DNA from: a bacterium
Lineage (GTDB): Bacteria > Elusimicrobiota > Elusimicrobia > UBA1565 > UBA9628
Direction of reading: 5' to 3'
Length of the DNA stretch: 42,438 bases
NCBI GenBank assembly: GCA_021799485.1
Contig: JAJZAK010000019.1
Location: forward strand, 1-42,438
Positions 1 to 8,591 of the stretch are shown piece after piece. The notes below the pieces were generated by a model that was not told where the DNA came from, made no database searches, and worked only from the letters and a program-made list of their open reading frames with translations. Numbering within the stretch: position 1 is the stretch's first letter; each line of letters opens with the position of its first letter. Made by a program: the position numbers and the translations under genes.

Positions 1-31
1 GCTCTGCCACCGTTCCTGCTGTTGGTTCCAT
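1..31 (-). CDS. Start of a transposase reading frame (partial)
   Basis: Only ten codons are inside the window (MEPTAGTVAE). The ATG at 31-29 has a GGAGG ribosome-binding site four bases upstream and sits about 95 bp inside the IS end, a normal place for the first transposase frame. The product is inferred from position only; no domain is visible. It runs off the left edge. Confidence 0.4.
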   Translation of the reverse strand, partial: MEPTAGTVAE

Positions 32-125
32 GATTCCTCCGTGTCTATTTTACAGGCTCAGACACGGCTTCAAACCGCAAACTTCTCAAACGACCAAAGT
101 GTCCCACTGATTATAAACCTCAACA
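1..125 (-). mobile_element. 5' end of an insertion sequence, cut by the window edge
   Basis: Read on the minus strand the element starts TGTTGAGG at 125 and continues to a GGAGG ribosome site (40-36) and an ATG at 31-29. The terminal 27 nt resemble the other IS end at 41861 (16 of 27 positions match, TGTTG at one end and GACAC at the other), as expected for imperfect terminal inverted repeats. The boundary is supported because hsdR family homology stops at codon 128-126 and the IS bases TGT TGA supply its last codon and stop. An 8-bp inverted repeat (CCGTGTCT at 39-46 / AGACACGG at 60-67) lies in the leader of the transposase. The exact family is not recognised. Confidence 0.7.
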
Positions 126-2204
126 CTCCTTGTGGTCGAGCTTCTGGATTAAGAGCGCCGAGCGGCCGCCGTCAGGCAGATGGCCGAGCAGCTCCCGACG
201 TTCGCCAGGGCTGATCCAGTGATCGCGGAACTCATCCAGAGTCGCGGCCTCCTCGACGAGCTTGGCCGCGAGCAGGGCGCGGTAATCCTCGACTGTTACG
301 GGCCGGGTCTGGCCGTCCACCTGGGTCAAAATGTAGTGCCCGGCGTCAGTGACACGAACATCGAAGCCCTCGACTTGGATTGGAGGCTCGGGCGGTTCCG
401 GTGGTTCCGCGCCGCCGCTACCTGATTTTTGGACTCGGAACTTCGTGATAAACTCCTTGTTGAAGAGCCGGGTCGCGTCCGTGAAGTCGTAGACGTGGAA
501 CAGAAGCTTGTTCGTAGGCGGATGGAGCCGTGTCCCGCGACCGAGCATCTGGTAGAAAGCGATCGGAGAGCGGAGATAGCGAAAAAAGACGATATTGCGG
601 ACGACAGGGACATCGACCCCGGTCGTCAGGAGGTCCACGGTCGTGGCAACGAAATGTGAACGCGAGGCACCGCGAAGCTCGGCCAGATAGTCGCTGCCGC
701 TCACCGAGGCCGTGCATTGGAAGGCGTAGGGGTCCAGGCGCTCGCGGCCTTGGGCCCGGCACCAGTCGGCGTAGAGGTTGTTCATCGCGGCGGCGACGTC
801 TCCCGCATGCCGGTCGCGGGCGCAGAAAATAATGGTTTTTTGCTCCGGCCCACCGTTTTGGAGCAGGTGCTCGAAGAGCGTGCGACACATGGCTTTGACT
901 CGATCCGGCATTAGAAGCTTATCGTCCAGCTCATGGGCCTCGTATCGGGAGGAAACGAGGCCGGGATCGGGAGGCCGGCCAGTAAGGGAGGCAGTCAACC
1001 GCTTGCCCAAGAGGTCCTCGCGCGTGACGCCGCTTAGGCGTTCGTTGACCTTCTTATTGTCATGGAAGAGGTCGAACTGCTCAATCTCGCAGGCCGCGAG
1101 ATAGCCGTCCTCGATCCCTTGGCCGAGATCGTACTCGTAGACCGGCGCACCGAAATGGCGGATGTTGTCGGCCGTGATTTGGGCGTCCGCTATTGATTCT
1201 TTGGTCTTGGCCGCGATTTCCAGCCGACGAGGCGTCGCGGTGAGTCCGACTTGGACGGCTTTTGGATTTCGCGTCATCACCTGCGACCACTTCCCCCAGG
1301 CGGAGCGATGGCATTCGTCGATCACGATGTGGGAGAAGTAGTTTTCCGGGTAATTCGCAACTAGGAAATTCGCTGTCCCCTCCTCATCGGCAATATCGAG
1401 GGTCTGATAGGTGGCGATCAAAAGACGGGCATTCTTTTGGGGGTGTCCGGCGGAGACTGTTGCGGCGTTGGCGCCGAAGGCATTCTGGAAGGCGCCAAGA
1501 CCTTGGGCACGGAGCTCGTCGCGGTCGCAGACAAAGAGCGCGCGGCGGAGTTGGCCCGCTTCGGCAATTTTCTTTAGCAGGTTGACGGCGATGAAGGTCT
1601 TGCCCGCACCGGTCGCAAGAGATAGCAGGGCGCGGGGCGGAGTTCCTTCTTTCTCGCAAACTGCCAGCTTCTCCAAGATCGCCCTGATGGCCGCATCCTG
1701 GTAGTAGCGGCGCGCGGCCTCGCCACCAAGGTATGGCACGAGTAGAGGTTTTGCGGCCTCGTCTTCCAGGCTGAAGCCCTTGCCCCGCTCATAGCGTCGC
1801 TGTAGCTCATCGGGGCGCGGGAACTCGGCCAGTGGTTTGGGATCGCCTGTCTTGCCGGAGAAACTGTCGAACTCGACGTAGAGATGGCCGTTGGAGGCGA
1901 AGACAAACGGCACATTAAGCCGCTTGCAGGAGGCGTAGAGCTTGCCCTGCTCAAGGCCGTGGCCTGGCGGCAAGCCCTCGGCCTTGGCCTCGATGAGAGC
2001 AACGGCAACGGGCTGCGAGTTAGCATTGACGCGAACGCGAAGAACGTAATCAACGCGGCCGCGAGCCCGACGCCGCGGTTTGCCGCTGATGATCTCGATT
2101 GCTCCTGCGGTCTCCTCGCGGCGGATCAGGTCCTCGGTCCATCCCTTGGCATGGATCGCCGGGTCGATGAGCTTGGCGCGCGTGTCGGCTTCGTTCAGAG
2201 ACAT
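120..2204 (-). pseudogene. hsdR: Type I restriction enzyme R subunit (EcoEI-like HsdR), 3'-truncated by IS
   Basis: Motor and nuclease subunit of a type I restriction-modification complex, which translocates DNA and cuts at unmethylated sites. From ATG 2204 the frame has 694 residues: an N-terminal PD-(D/E)xK-type nuclease region (D52, then E72-A-K74), a superfamily 2 helicase with Walker A ATGAGKT at 197-203, DECH at 296-299 and TATP at 322-325, then the second RecA lobe. EcoEI-type HsdR proteins continue about 100-130 residues beyond this point; here homology stops at codon 126-128 where the IS begins, so the C-terminal domain that contacts HsdM/S is missing. ATG 2216 is an alternative start; neither has a strong Shine-Dalgarno. 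No hsdM/hsdS lie beside it; a set is at 38.6-41.4 kb. Confidence 0.85.
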
Positions 2205-2272
2205 GAGACGTTGCATCTCGGTTGCTTCGAAAACGTAACTCGAATTATGCCAAATTCCGGCTATTGGACAGC

Positions 2273-2533
2273 CTAGGCACACCCCGTCGAATCTTCCGAG
2301 TCGGCCGAGACGTCCTTCTTCGCGACCTGTGACACCAAAGTTGGGAAGCCGGGGTGAACGGCAGGAGTCGTCAGGGAAGTCCCAACGTTTGCGTGCGCCG
2401 ATTTCGAACGCCGGGCGAAATATTCATCTATCAACAGCCGACAGATGATTTCGAGGGCTTGATCCCAGGCGGCAGGGTCGGCCGCTTGGCTGGACTCAAT
2501 GGCTACGCAGTTGACCTGATGTAGTTTCGGCAT
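2273..2533 (-). CDS. Small uncharacterised protein upstream of hsdR
   Basis: An 86-residue frame starting MPKLHQVNC, predicted largely helical in its first half (run ALEIICRLLIDEYF). The ATG at 2533 overlaps the last 38 bases of the ankyrin gene in another frame, and the stop lies 68 bases before the hsdR start, so it could be co-transcribed with hsdR. No domain recognised and no clear ribosome site. The overlap and lack of motifs make it tentative; it could be a remnant of a gene displaced when hsdR arrived. Confidence 0.4.
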   Translation of the reverse strand: MPKLHQVNCVAIESSQAADPAAWDQALEIICRLLIDEYFARRSKSAHANVGTSLTTPAVHPGFPTLVSQVAKKDVSADSEDSTGCA

Positions 2534-3644
2534 TGGAGAGAAGACTGATGATTTCGTCGTATATTTTGTCGTAGGGGCACGGGCCGGGCGACGATCGGAT
2601 GCCCGGAGGCGGGAAATCGCGCATCTTAGGGTCCTGCTGCGCCGAGCCAAGGCATATGGCCTGCCTCCGGGACGCCAAGGTCAATAGCGCGGCGACCTCG
2701 CAGGCGTCGGTGGAGGCGGCGCCCGATTTAAGAAGTAACCGAACAATATTAGGGTGTTCAGATAGCACCGCCTCGCATAGCGGGGTCCTGCCGCTGCCGT
2801 CAGGCGCACTGACGCTCGCGCCGCTTGCAACCAGGAAAATCACGACCCCCAAGTCGCTCCGGCATTTCCCTATCGCCAGCGAAAGAGGACTCCCCCCTTC
2901 ACGGCCGCGAACATTGACATTCGCACCTTGGCGCACGAGCTTTCGCACGCTGGCCCACCGGCAGGCTTGCGCGGCGCGCATCATTTTAACGTCCAACGGC
3001 CTTTTGGCAAGCGGCAGAGCTCGCGGGACATCTTGCTCGATGTGCTTAGGGCGCGGAATTGGCGACCGCCGCCGTGTCTGTTTAATGGCGGGCTGTGAGA
3101 TTATTTTGGCGACCGCTTTAAGCGGCTTTGCGGTTAAGGCATGCGTCTTGCCTTGGATCACCGCTTGCCAATGCCTCGCGAGCCACGCCCTGGGAGCGGG
3201 TTGGGAAACAAAAATGGCCGCGGCGGTTCCCGCAATGGCCGCGAAATAAATCCACGCGCTGGAGAAGCTGGCGGAGTTCTTTGGATGGGAGTTTGCGACG
3301 GGGCGTTGAAGGACCGGCGTGGAATCGCCACCTAAGCTGCCTGATGCGGGTTGAGGCGTTGGCTTGGATGATGCGGGAATCGCAGCCTGCGGCGGAGGGC
3401 CGGGAGTTGGAAGAGATGCCGGCGGCCACGCCGGCGAGGACCTTGGCGGGGGCAACGTCGGCGGTTTAATGAAGAGGCTTCTCAAATCATCGAAGCTGTG
3501 CGCCGGTTGCCAAGCGTTGGCGGACGTGGCATTCTCGGGCGCGATGACGCTCGCCGGCTTAAATCCCGGCAATTGCTTGAGCTGGGCGATCTCGTAGGGC
3601 CCGGCGGCGCTGCGCCCATCCAGCGCGAGAACCCAGTATCTCAC
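2496..3644 (-). CDS. GYF-like/TM/ankyrin-repeat membrane protein
   Basis: 382 residues from a GTG at 3644, one base after the TGA of the upstream lipoprotein gene, so translation is probably coupled. N-terminal region 1-58 resembles the GYF_2/DUF4339 type (YWVLALDG, GPYEIAQL, W45), normally cytoplasmic. A proline-rich linker (61-125) leads to one membrane span (about 128-147) and then about three ankyrin repeats (215-320, e.g. GANVNVRG, TPLCEAV, PNIVRLLLKSGA). The last of three leftward genes with an ankyrin/barrel protein and a lipoprotein, suggesting an envelope-spanning assembly; this is inference. The C-terminus carries several cysteines. Confidence 0.75.
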   Translation of the reverse strand: MRYWVLALDGRSAAGPYEIAQLKQLPGFKPASVIAPENATSANAWQPAHSFDDLRSLFIKPPTLPPPRSSPAWPPASLPTPGPPPQAAIPASSKPTPQPASGSLGGDSTPVLQRPVANSHPKNSASFSSAWIYFAAIAGTAAAIFVSQPAPRAWLARHWQAVIQGKTHALTAKPLKAVAKIISQPAIKQTRRRSPIPRPKHIEQDVPRALPLAKRPLDVKMMRAAQACRWASVRKLVRQGANVNVRGREGGSPLSLAIGKCRSDLGVVIFLVASGASVSAPDGSGRTPLCEAVLSEHPNIVRLLLKSGAASTDACEVAALLTLASRRQAICLGSAQQDPKMRDFPPPGIRSSPGPCPYDKIYDEIISLLSNAETTSGQLRSH

Positions 3645-3645
3645 G

Positions 3646-4077
3646 TCATTGCCCCATTCCTTTCAGGATGCTGTCCTCCCATTTGCGCATGTCGGCGGGC
3701 AAGGGTTTCTCTCCTTCTTTTTTCAAGCCTCCGCCAGCCGCCTCATGCGCCCCCGGCAAATTGCGGAAGCGGACGCCGATCCCCTCGACGACGACCTTCG
3801 CGTCGCAAAAAATCAGAAAGGTCGACAAGGTCGTCGTCTCCATGGCATCGATCAAAAAGTCGGCCCCGGAGGCTTCGAGGGCCTTCTTGTAGGCCGCACC
3901 AAGCAAATTGGGGCAGGGCGTGCCGCCCGAGGCTTCCGCCTCGCCCCGCGCCCGCCCGACGACCTCGACCATCTCAGGCGTCAATTCGACCCTGGCGCTG
4001 CTTGAGTTCAAGAGGCTCTGGCTCGTCGTCGCGCAGGAGCAAAGAAGGAGGAATGGCGGGACCAGCCAGTATTTCAT
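3646..4077 (-). CDS. Small lipoprotein of the ankyrin/barrel operon
   Basis: 143 residues from ATG 4077. The N-terminus MKYWLVPPFLLLCSC is a lipoprotein signal peptide with lipobox LCSC, so the mature protein should start at a lipidated Cys15. A longer frame from 4128 exists but would bury the signal peptide. The body is mixed alpha/beta with cysteines at about 53 and 90 and a charged C-terminus; no family recognised. It starts 14 bases after the stop of the upstream ankyrin/barrel gene and ends one base before the downstream start, so the three form an operon. Confidence 0.75.
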   Translation of the reverse strand: MKYWLVPPFLLLCSCATTSQSLLNSSSARVELTPEMVEVVGRARGEAEASGGTPCPNLLGAAYKKALEASGADFLIDAMETTTLSTFLIFCDAKVVVEGIGVRFRNLPGAHEAAGGGLKKEGEKPLPADMRKWEDSILKGMGQ

Positions 4078-4091
4078 CGTCCCCCCTCCCC

Positions 4092-5648
4092 CTACCATCT
4101 GAGAAAGGCGCGCAGTATCGGGCCCCAATTGAGGTAGAGCGTGTCGATTTTGCTTCGCCCTATCGCCACTGCCAAGGCGTTGCTCGTGCTTCCCATATCT
4201 ATGTACCCCGCGCTGGCGTATAGACCGGCGCCCAATTCAAGGTTGAGCGGCCCCAGCATTTCCGACCATTGAAACCCCAGCGTTCCACTGCCCTCGCCGA
4301 GCTTGCCGACCGTCGCAGGCAACATGCGATAGAAGTTGTTCAAATTCGCCCAATAGGCGTCCTCGTTGAGCGCCTGCTGGCTGAAAACGCCCCACCCATA
4401 ACCGAAGCGTCCCTGCATGGAAAACATGGGCGAGAATCCATTTCGCGACCTGTTGATGGCTGGATTCACGTATAAAGGCGAGTCCATGGTATCCCACCCG
4501 AACACGAGGTTGGCGAATTGCGCCTTAAAATCGGGGTCATACAGATCCTGGAGCAGACTCGGGGAGGTAGCGATGGCCCAATCCTCGAATTGAACGGGGA
4601 GGTTAATCGCCGTGTAGCCAAGGCCCACATACCCTGAGGAGACCGCCGTGCTTGAGGATGCGCTCGTGCCCGGCATCCACAAGAAGTCGATGTTCGTATA
4701 TTTGCCGTTGAACGCCGTTGTGGATGGAAGATAGTGAAGAGGGTCTCCGGTCCAGGTGACCGTCCCGCGCAGGGCGGCGTTCTCGTAGCGAACATAAAGA
4801 TTGTTGAAGCCCAAGAAACCCGCCACCTGCTGCGTTCTGTTCATGACTTTATTGCTCACGTCATTATTGAAATCGGCCGTCACGCCCATATGAACCCCCG
4901 CGATGGACAAGGAGGCTTGATAGCTGGTGAGCGCCGTCGTGTCGAATTTGTAGCTGAGAAAATCAGGCTCATATTTAGCTTGCGGAGCTGCGTACCAAAA
5001 GTTATAGGGGACCAAGGAGAAGCCTAGGATCGAAGTGTTCTTGAGGGCGGCGAGGGTGCCCGACGAGGCATCCTGGGTCAAGTAAGAAGGGGTGGACGCT
5101 TCCGGTGAAGCGCTGGATGCCTTGACATCGTATACGGGGAGCGCCGCGGCAACGGCGTGCTCCGTTTGCGACGGAGAGCCCGCGGGCGGCGAAGCCCCCG
5201 GCGTCAGCGCCAGGACGACATCGCCATAACCGGCCTGCGAAGCGATTTGCAGCGCCGTCATGCCGTTTTTGGATTCGAGACTCGGATCCGCGCCCGCGCG
5301 CAGCAGAATCCGGACGATCCCGGCATGGTTGCCCTGGGCCGCGTAAATCAACGCCGTCCCACCGTAGTCGTCCTGTAAATTGACGTCCGCCTTCGCTTCG
5401 AGAAGCACCTGGACCATGGCCGTGTCGCCGCCATAGGCGGCCCGCATCAAGGCCGTGGCGCCTCCCCGTTCGATTCTCTCGTCAACGTCGACGCCTTGGG
5501 CGATCAGCGACTTCACCTGAGCGACGTCCCCCCGAGCGACCGCCATCCTGAGATCGGCGTTGTCCTCGCAGCGCGCAGGTGTGGCGCAAAGGAGCGCCGC
5601 CAGGCCAAGCGCACAACCGACTGATGCAAGGAAGCCGTTTTTGTCCAT
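4092..5648 (-). CDS. Secreted ankyrin-repeat protein fused to a probable outer-membrane beta-barrel
   Basis: 518 residues from ATG 5648, chosen because it begins with a signal peptide (MDKNGFLASVGCALG..., cleavage near ARCED). Residues about 30-170 carry four ankyrin repeats (ADLRMAVARGDVAQVKSLI, GGATALMRAAYGG, GGTALIYAAQGNH, GMTALQIASQAG). After a low-complexity Ala/Pro/Ser linker, residues about 240-518 alternate aromatic and polar residues and end in Arg-Trp, the terminal aromatic residue typical of outer-membrane barrels. Ankyrin repeats are usually cytoplasmic, so this domain would sit in the periplasm. The barrel assignment rests on composition and the C-terminal residue, not on a recognised family. 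Confidence 0.7.
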   Translation of the reverse strand: MDKNGFLASVGCALGLAALLCATPARCEDNADLRMAVARGDVAQVKSLIAQGVDVDERIERGGATALMRAAYGGDTAMVQVLLEAKADVNLQDDYGGTALIYAAQGNHAGIVRILLRAGADPSLESKNGMTALQIASQAGYGDVVLALTPGASPPAGSPSQTEHAVAAALPVYDVKASSASPEASTPSYLTQDASSGTLAALKNTSILGFSLVPYNFWYAAPQAKYEPDFLSYKFDTTALTSYQASLSIAGVHMGVTADFNNDVSNKVMNRTQQVAGFLGFNNLYVRYENAALRGTVTWTGDPLHYLPSTTAFNGKYTNIDFLWMPGTSASSSTAVSSGYVGLGYTAINLPVQFEDWAIATSPSLLQDLYDPDFKAQFANLVFGWDTMDSPLYVNPAINRSRNGFSPMFSMQGRFGYGWGVFSQQALNEDAYWANLNNFYRMLPATVGKLGEGSGTLGFQWSEMLGPLNLELGAGLYASAGYIDMGSTSNALAVAIGRSKIDTLYLNWGPILRAFLRW

Positions 5649-5980
5649 TTGGATTACGGCTTCAGGCGGGATTAATGGCCGGCGGTGGGTCGCCATTAAC
5701 GTGAGTGGCGACCAACTCGGCCCTAGCACAGACCGAAATCGATCGCCACCGTTCCCCGCGCGCAAGGCGCACGGGTACATCGGCGGCTTCGTCGGTGTGC
5801 TAGGCGCCCCATCGGCCGAAATCCGATGCGGGCCTGTCGCGGCGATTCTTGCGAATGCGCGACCCCGGTGAAGCCAGAGCTTTAAATTACTTTTCTATGC
5901 GCTATCCTCCCGCAATGAACGATATCCACTGCAATGGGGTCAATTATTGCCTGAATACATAGCTTCGTCAAGGCAGCTAA
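5649..5980. other. Intergenic region upstream of the ankyrin/barrel operon
   Basis: About 330 bases with no convincing gene. Both neighbours are on the minus strand, so the right part is the 3' flank of the 2-TM gene and the left part must hold the promoter of the ankyrin operon. An AT-richer stretch around 5880-5970 contrasts with the GC-rich neighbourhood, but I could not assign promoter boxes with confidence. Confidence 0.4.
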
Positions 5981-6610
5981 CTAAGTTGATTTTAAGACTC
6001 CCTTACTGCATTCAAATTCATAAGAATTGCCTAGGATGTCTTGGCATTTAATGCGCGTGTCGAGCTGGGTCAATACGAATGGGGCTGGATTATTTCCGCA
6101 ACTTGTCAAATGACCTAAATAGATCGTATCGCCAGCGGCCAGAGAAGATATCTTGAAAGGCTGCGCCGGCTGACTCGCATAACTTTGACAAAACCCTGCA
6201 ACGACTTCGATATTGATGGCAGCCGCTTGGCCCACATTTTTGATAGCGATCGGAGGACCCGGGAATGACCGCATGGCTACTTTTACTGAGAGGGTGCGGA
6301 TATCTGTTATCGGAACGATGATGGGCATAAATCTTTCGATTCTATCGCGCTCGGCCGCCTCCACCATTTTTTGTGTGGCATGACTCTGCGTTGTTGTTGC
6401 AGTCGCCAGTGTTTGAGCCTCTTTAAGAATAACCCGGGCTTCCTCGACGTTAATCCAAGTCACGTAAACGAGCCCAAGTGTTGCCCAATAAGTAGTCAGT
6501 GCCAATGCTTTATCCCACAATGGCAAATCGCCATTTCTGGCTAGGAGGTCACTAATTAGGAATGGGGCTAAGACTAGGCCAATAAAAACTAGACCTCTTT
6601 TCCATTTCAT
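5981..6610 (-). CDS. Two-TM protein of unknown function
   Basis: 209 residues from ATG 6610 (AAGG upstream). Two membrane spans (about 5-24 and 35-53) are followed by a helical stretch (56-92) and a soluble beta-rich domain with cysteines (FCQSYASQ, TSCGNN, KCQDILG, ECSK). No family recognised. It lies 30 bases downstream of the ribbon-helix-helix gene on the same strand, so the two are probably co-transcribed. The gene is AT-richer than its neighbours, consistent with recent acquisition. Confidence 0.65.
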   Translation of the reverse strand: MKWKRGLVFIGLVLAPFLISDLLARNGDLPLWDKALALTTYWATLGLVYVTWINVEEARVILKEAQTLATATTTQSHATQKMVEAAERDRIERFMPIIVPITDIRTLSVKVAMRSFPGPPIAIKNVGQAAAINIEVVAGFCQSYASQPAQPFKISSLAAGDTIYLGHLTSCGNNPAPFVLTQLDTRIKCQDILGNSYEFECSKGVLKST

Positions 6611-6640
6611 AGGTCAGCCTTGGATTGCGCGTTCGAAACG

Positions 6641-6799
6641 TCAGCGCACCACGCCGAGTGCTTTTTCTAGAAGAACAACGATCTCGGAGCTAATCGATCG
6701 CCGCTCCTCACGGGCGCGGTCCTCGATCCGCTTATAGAGCCCCTTCGGGATATAGGCTGAAACACGAGCTAGGTCCTCCTCTGATTTCTTCTGTCGCAC
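6641..6799 (-). CDS. Arc-type ribbon-helix-helix DNA-binding protein (52 aa)
   Basis: 52 residues from a GTG at 6799 with a strong AGGGGGG ribosome site five to six bases upstream. The sequence reads VSAYIPKGLYKRIEDRAR, then EERRSISSEIVVLLEKAL: a beta strand followed by two helices with the Arc/CopG spacing. Such proteins bind DNA as dimers through the strand. It is divergently transcribed from the RadA-like cluster across a 73-base gap containing a promoter with a dyad (6817-6843), so the simplest role is repressor of that promoter. Confidence 0.8.
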   Translation of the reverse strand: MRQKKSEEDLARVSAYIPKGLYKRIEDRAREERRSISSEIVVLLEKALGVVR

Positions 6800-6808
6800 G
6801 AGCCCCCC

Positions 6809-6837
6809 TTGACAAATACATTGCTACGGGCTATAGT
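6809..6837 (+). promoter_or_regulatory. Sigma70-type promoter of the integrative-element cluster
   Basis: TTGACA at 6809-6814, a 17-base spacer, and TATAGT at 6832-6837, close to the consensus. The start of transcription would be near 6844, giving a leader of about 29 bases to the ATG at 6873. Confidence 0.75.
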
Positions 6838-6843
6838 AATGTG
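6817..6843. promoter_or_regulatory. Dyad operator overlapping the promoter
   Basis: TACATTGCTA (6817-6826) and TAGTAATGTG (6834-6843) form an inverted repeat with 8 of 10 bases matching, covering the spacer and -10 box. The same half-site words recur downstream: TAGTAA at 6861-6866 and TTGCTA at 6868-6873, the latter touching the start codon. Probable binding sites of the divergent ribbon-helix-helix protein. Confidence 0.6.
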
Positions 6844-6872
6844 TAACGCTTTAAGACCCTTAGTAACTTGCT

Positions 6873-7097
6873 ATGCGATATTATACGAGAAAGCGGGCTC
6901 GCTTGAAACAAGTCTCCCGGATTGAAAATGAATGGGTCTTCAGGATTTCACGCGCGGCAGTGGCAGGGAGACCGCCGCGAATCCAAATCGACAACGTCGA
7001 CCCCGAGGACCGCGCGTTGGCGCGTTGCCTTGGAGAGATCGCGAGGTTATGGATGGAACGGGGCGAAAGACCGAAAGGCGCAAGGAGGAAATCATGA
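6873..7097 (+). CDS. Small basic protein of unknown function, first gene of the element cluster
   Basis: 74 residues, Arg-rich, with no recognised domain. Its TGA overlaps the ATG of the RadA-like gene in an ATGA, the same coupling seen throughout this cluster, which is the main reason to treat it as real. The promoter at 6809-6837 lies immediately upstream; there is no good Shine-Dalgarno, so translation from this ATG may be weak. A role in DNA binding is possible from its charge, but that is a guess. Confidence 0.6.
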   Translation: MRYYTRKRARLKQVSRIENEWVFRISRAAVAGRPPRIQIDNVDPEDRALARCLGEIARLWMERGERPKGARRKS

Positions 7098-8353
7098 GCG
7101 ATGGTTTCAAGCCTCAGCCGCTGGACACCGAGGGGACGGGCGGAGAAGTTTTGCCTTGCACCATCCCTTGGCTCACCCATCAGCTGGTCGACGGCGGCAT
7201 CCGGGAGGGTGAGCGGGCGCTGATCTACGGCGAGCAGGGCGTCGGCAAGTCCTCCATCACGAGCCAGATTGCCCTCGGTTTTGCCGAGGCGGGGTGCCAG
7301 ACATTGACCCTCGTTTCGGAGCTTGACCGGAGCGAAGTCTCGGCGCGCGTCCTTACTATAGCGGAGGGCGAGAATGCGGCGATCGCCGCCAACCTGCGCA
7401 TCGCCGAGGTCGGCAATCTCGACCAGTTCGAGGAAGCTGTGTCGATGATCGCGCAGGGGCTAGGGGGCTTCCATCCGCAGGTGGTGATCCTGGACTCTTT
7501 GCAGGGTCTGGGACTCAACTCCTCCCAGAGCAAAAGTTGGGGGCATCTCTACGCGTTGCTGCGCGCTCTCAAGGAGACGGGGATCGCGACGCTTCTCATT
7601 GGCCACTGCATCAAAAACTTCCAGCCGGCAGGGCCTAAATCCCTCGAACATGAAGTCGATCTCATCATCCGCATCCGCAAGCTCGGCACCCGGCGGCTGG
7701 TCTACGTACCGAAAAACAGGCACGGCCAAGCCCATTATGCTCCGGTGATATTCAAGGCCGATGAGATCGGCAGGCTCGTGCCTGACCCGAAGGCGACGAC
7801 GGTCATGGTTGCGAAGACCTGGGGCTTTGACGGCGGGGGGCTGGTCGCGGTCGAGGCCAAGATCGACCATCGCGGGAACGTTACGGAGGCTACGCCGCCT
7901 ATACTCTCCGGCCTCAAGCGGCGGCACTATGACAAACTGGCCAGCATCCTGGCCTATCACCAGATCGACCTGTCGGAGTTCACGCAGCACATCTGCGCCA
8001 ACATCCCCGGGGACCGGCCGCGCTACTCGCCGTATCTCGACCTCGCCCTGGCCATGGCTCTCGCTTCGAGCTTTGGGCAGAGACCTTTGAGTCCCTGGCA
8101 AGTGTTTATCGGAGAGTTGTCGCTCGACGGCGAGATCGTCGACCGGCCGAACCCTGGACTCGCGCGCGCCCTCGCCATCGAGATGGAGCGCGCCAAGCGG
8201 GATAACCGTCGTTTGCAAGTCTTCCTGCCGCTGAGTCTCGGGGTCGACATTCACGAGCGCATCGGCATCGACCCACGATTGATGCTCTGCCCGGTCTTTA
8301 GCCTCAAGGACGTCGGCGAGTCCGTCTGGCCATCGATCGGCGCCCCTATCTAA
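7094..8353 (+). CDS. RadA/Sms-like RecA-fold ATPase without the zinc finger
   Basis: 419 residues from ATG 7094, chosen over a longer frame because AAGGAGG lies just upstream and the ATG overlaps the previous stop. Walker A GEQGVGKS is at 46-53, Walker B-like VVILDS near 130-135, and the RadA signature appears as KNRHG at 207-211 (canonical KNRFG). Residues about 240-419 resemble the Lon-like domain of RadA (DLALAMALASSFGQRPLSP, GELSLDGEIV). The N-terminal C4 zinc motif of bacterial RadA is absent. RadA helps process recombination intermediates by branch migration; a copy inside an integrative element may assist its own recombination or replication. Confidence 0.8.
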   Translation: MSDGFKPQPLDTEGTGGEVLPCTIPWLTHQLVDGGIREGERALIYGEQGVGKSSITSQIALGFAEAGCQTLTLVSELDRSEVSARVLTIAEGENAAIAANLRIAEVGNLDQFEEAVSMIAQGLGGFHPQVVILDSLQGLGLNSSQSKSWGHLYALLRALKETGIATLLIGHCIKNFQPAGPKSLEHEVDLIIRIRKLGTRRLVYVPKNRHGQAHYAPVIFKADEIGRLVPDPKATTVMVAKTWGFDGGGLVAVEAKIDHRGNVTEATPPILSGLKRRHYDKLASILAYHQIDLSEFTQHICANIPGDRPRYSPYLDLALAMALASSFGQRPLSPWQVFIGELSLDGEIVDRPNPGLARALAIEMERAKRDNRRLQVFLPLSLGVDIHERIGIDPRLMLCPVFSLKDVGESVWPSIGAPI

Positions 8354-8382
8354 AGATTGTGATGGACATTGATGCCGGGATA

Positions 8383-8411
8383 TTGACTTCAGCAGGCCCG
8401 CGTGCTACCCT
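8383..8411 (+). promoter_or_regulatory. Possible second promoter ahead of the excisionase/integrase genes
   Basis: TTGACT (8383-8388), 17-base spacer, TACCCT (8406-8411). The 238-base gap between the RadA-like stop and the next ATG would otherwise be unexplained. The -10 box is poor, so this is tentative. Confidence 0.4.
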
Positions 8412-8591
8412 AAAGTTGCCCACACCGAGGGTACGTTGCTCGCCTAGGGCTTCTGCGGGCAGGGGGCGCCCAGACAGCAGGGAGCGCCCGGAAGGAAGCC
8501 AAGATTACGCCGATCTCTACTGCGGGCCAAGTCCGCGGGGCGCTCGGGCCACCTTCTTTATCGAAGGCGGCCTCAAGCGAGGTGCCCCGCA

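Noticed and set aside
6932..7093. Longer N-terminus for the RadA-like protein (start at 6932)
   Set aside because: AAGGAGG and the ATGA overlap at 7094 define the start; the extra residues only overlap the 74-residue gene in another frame.
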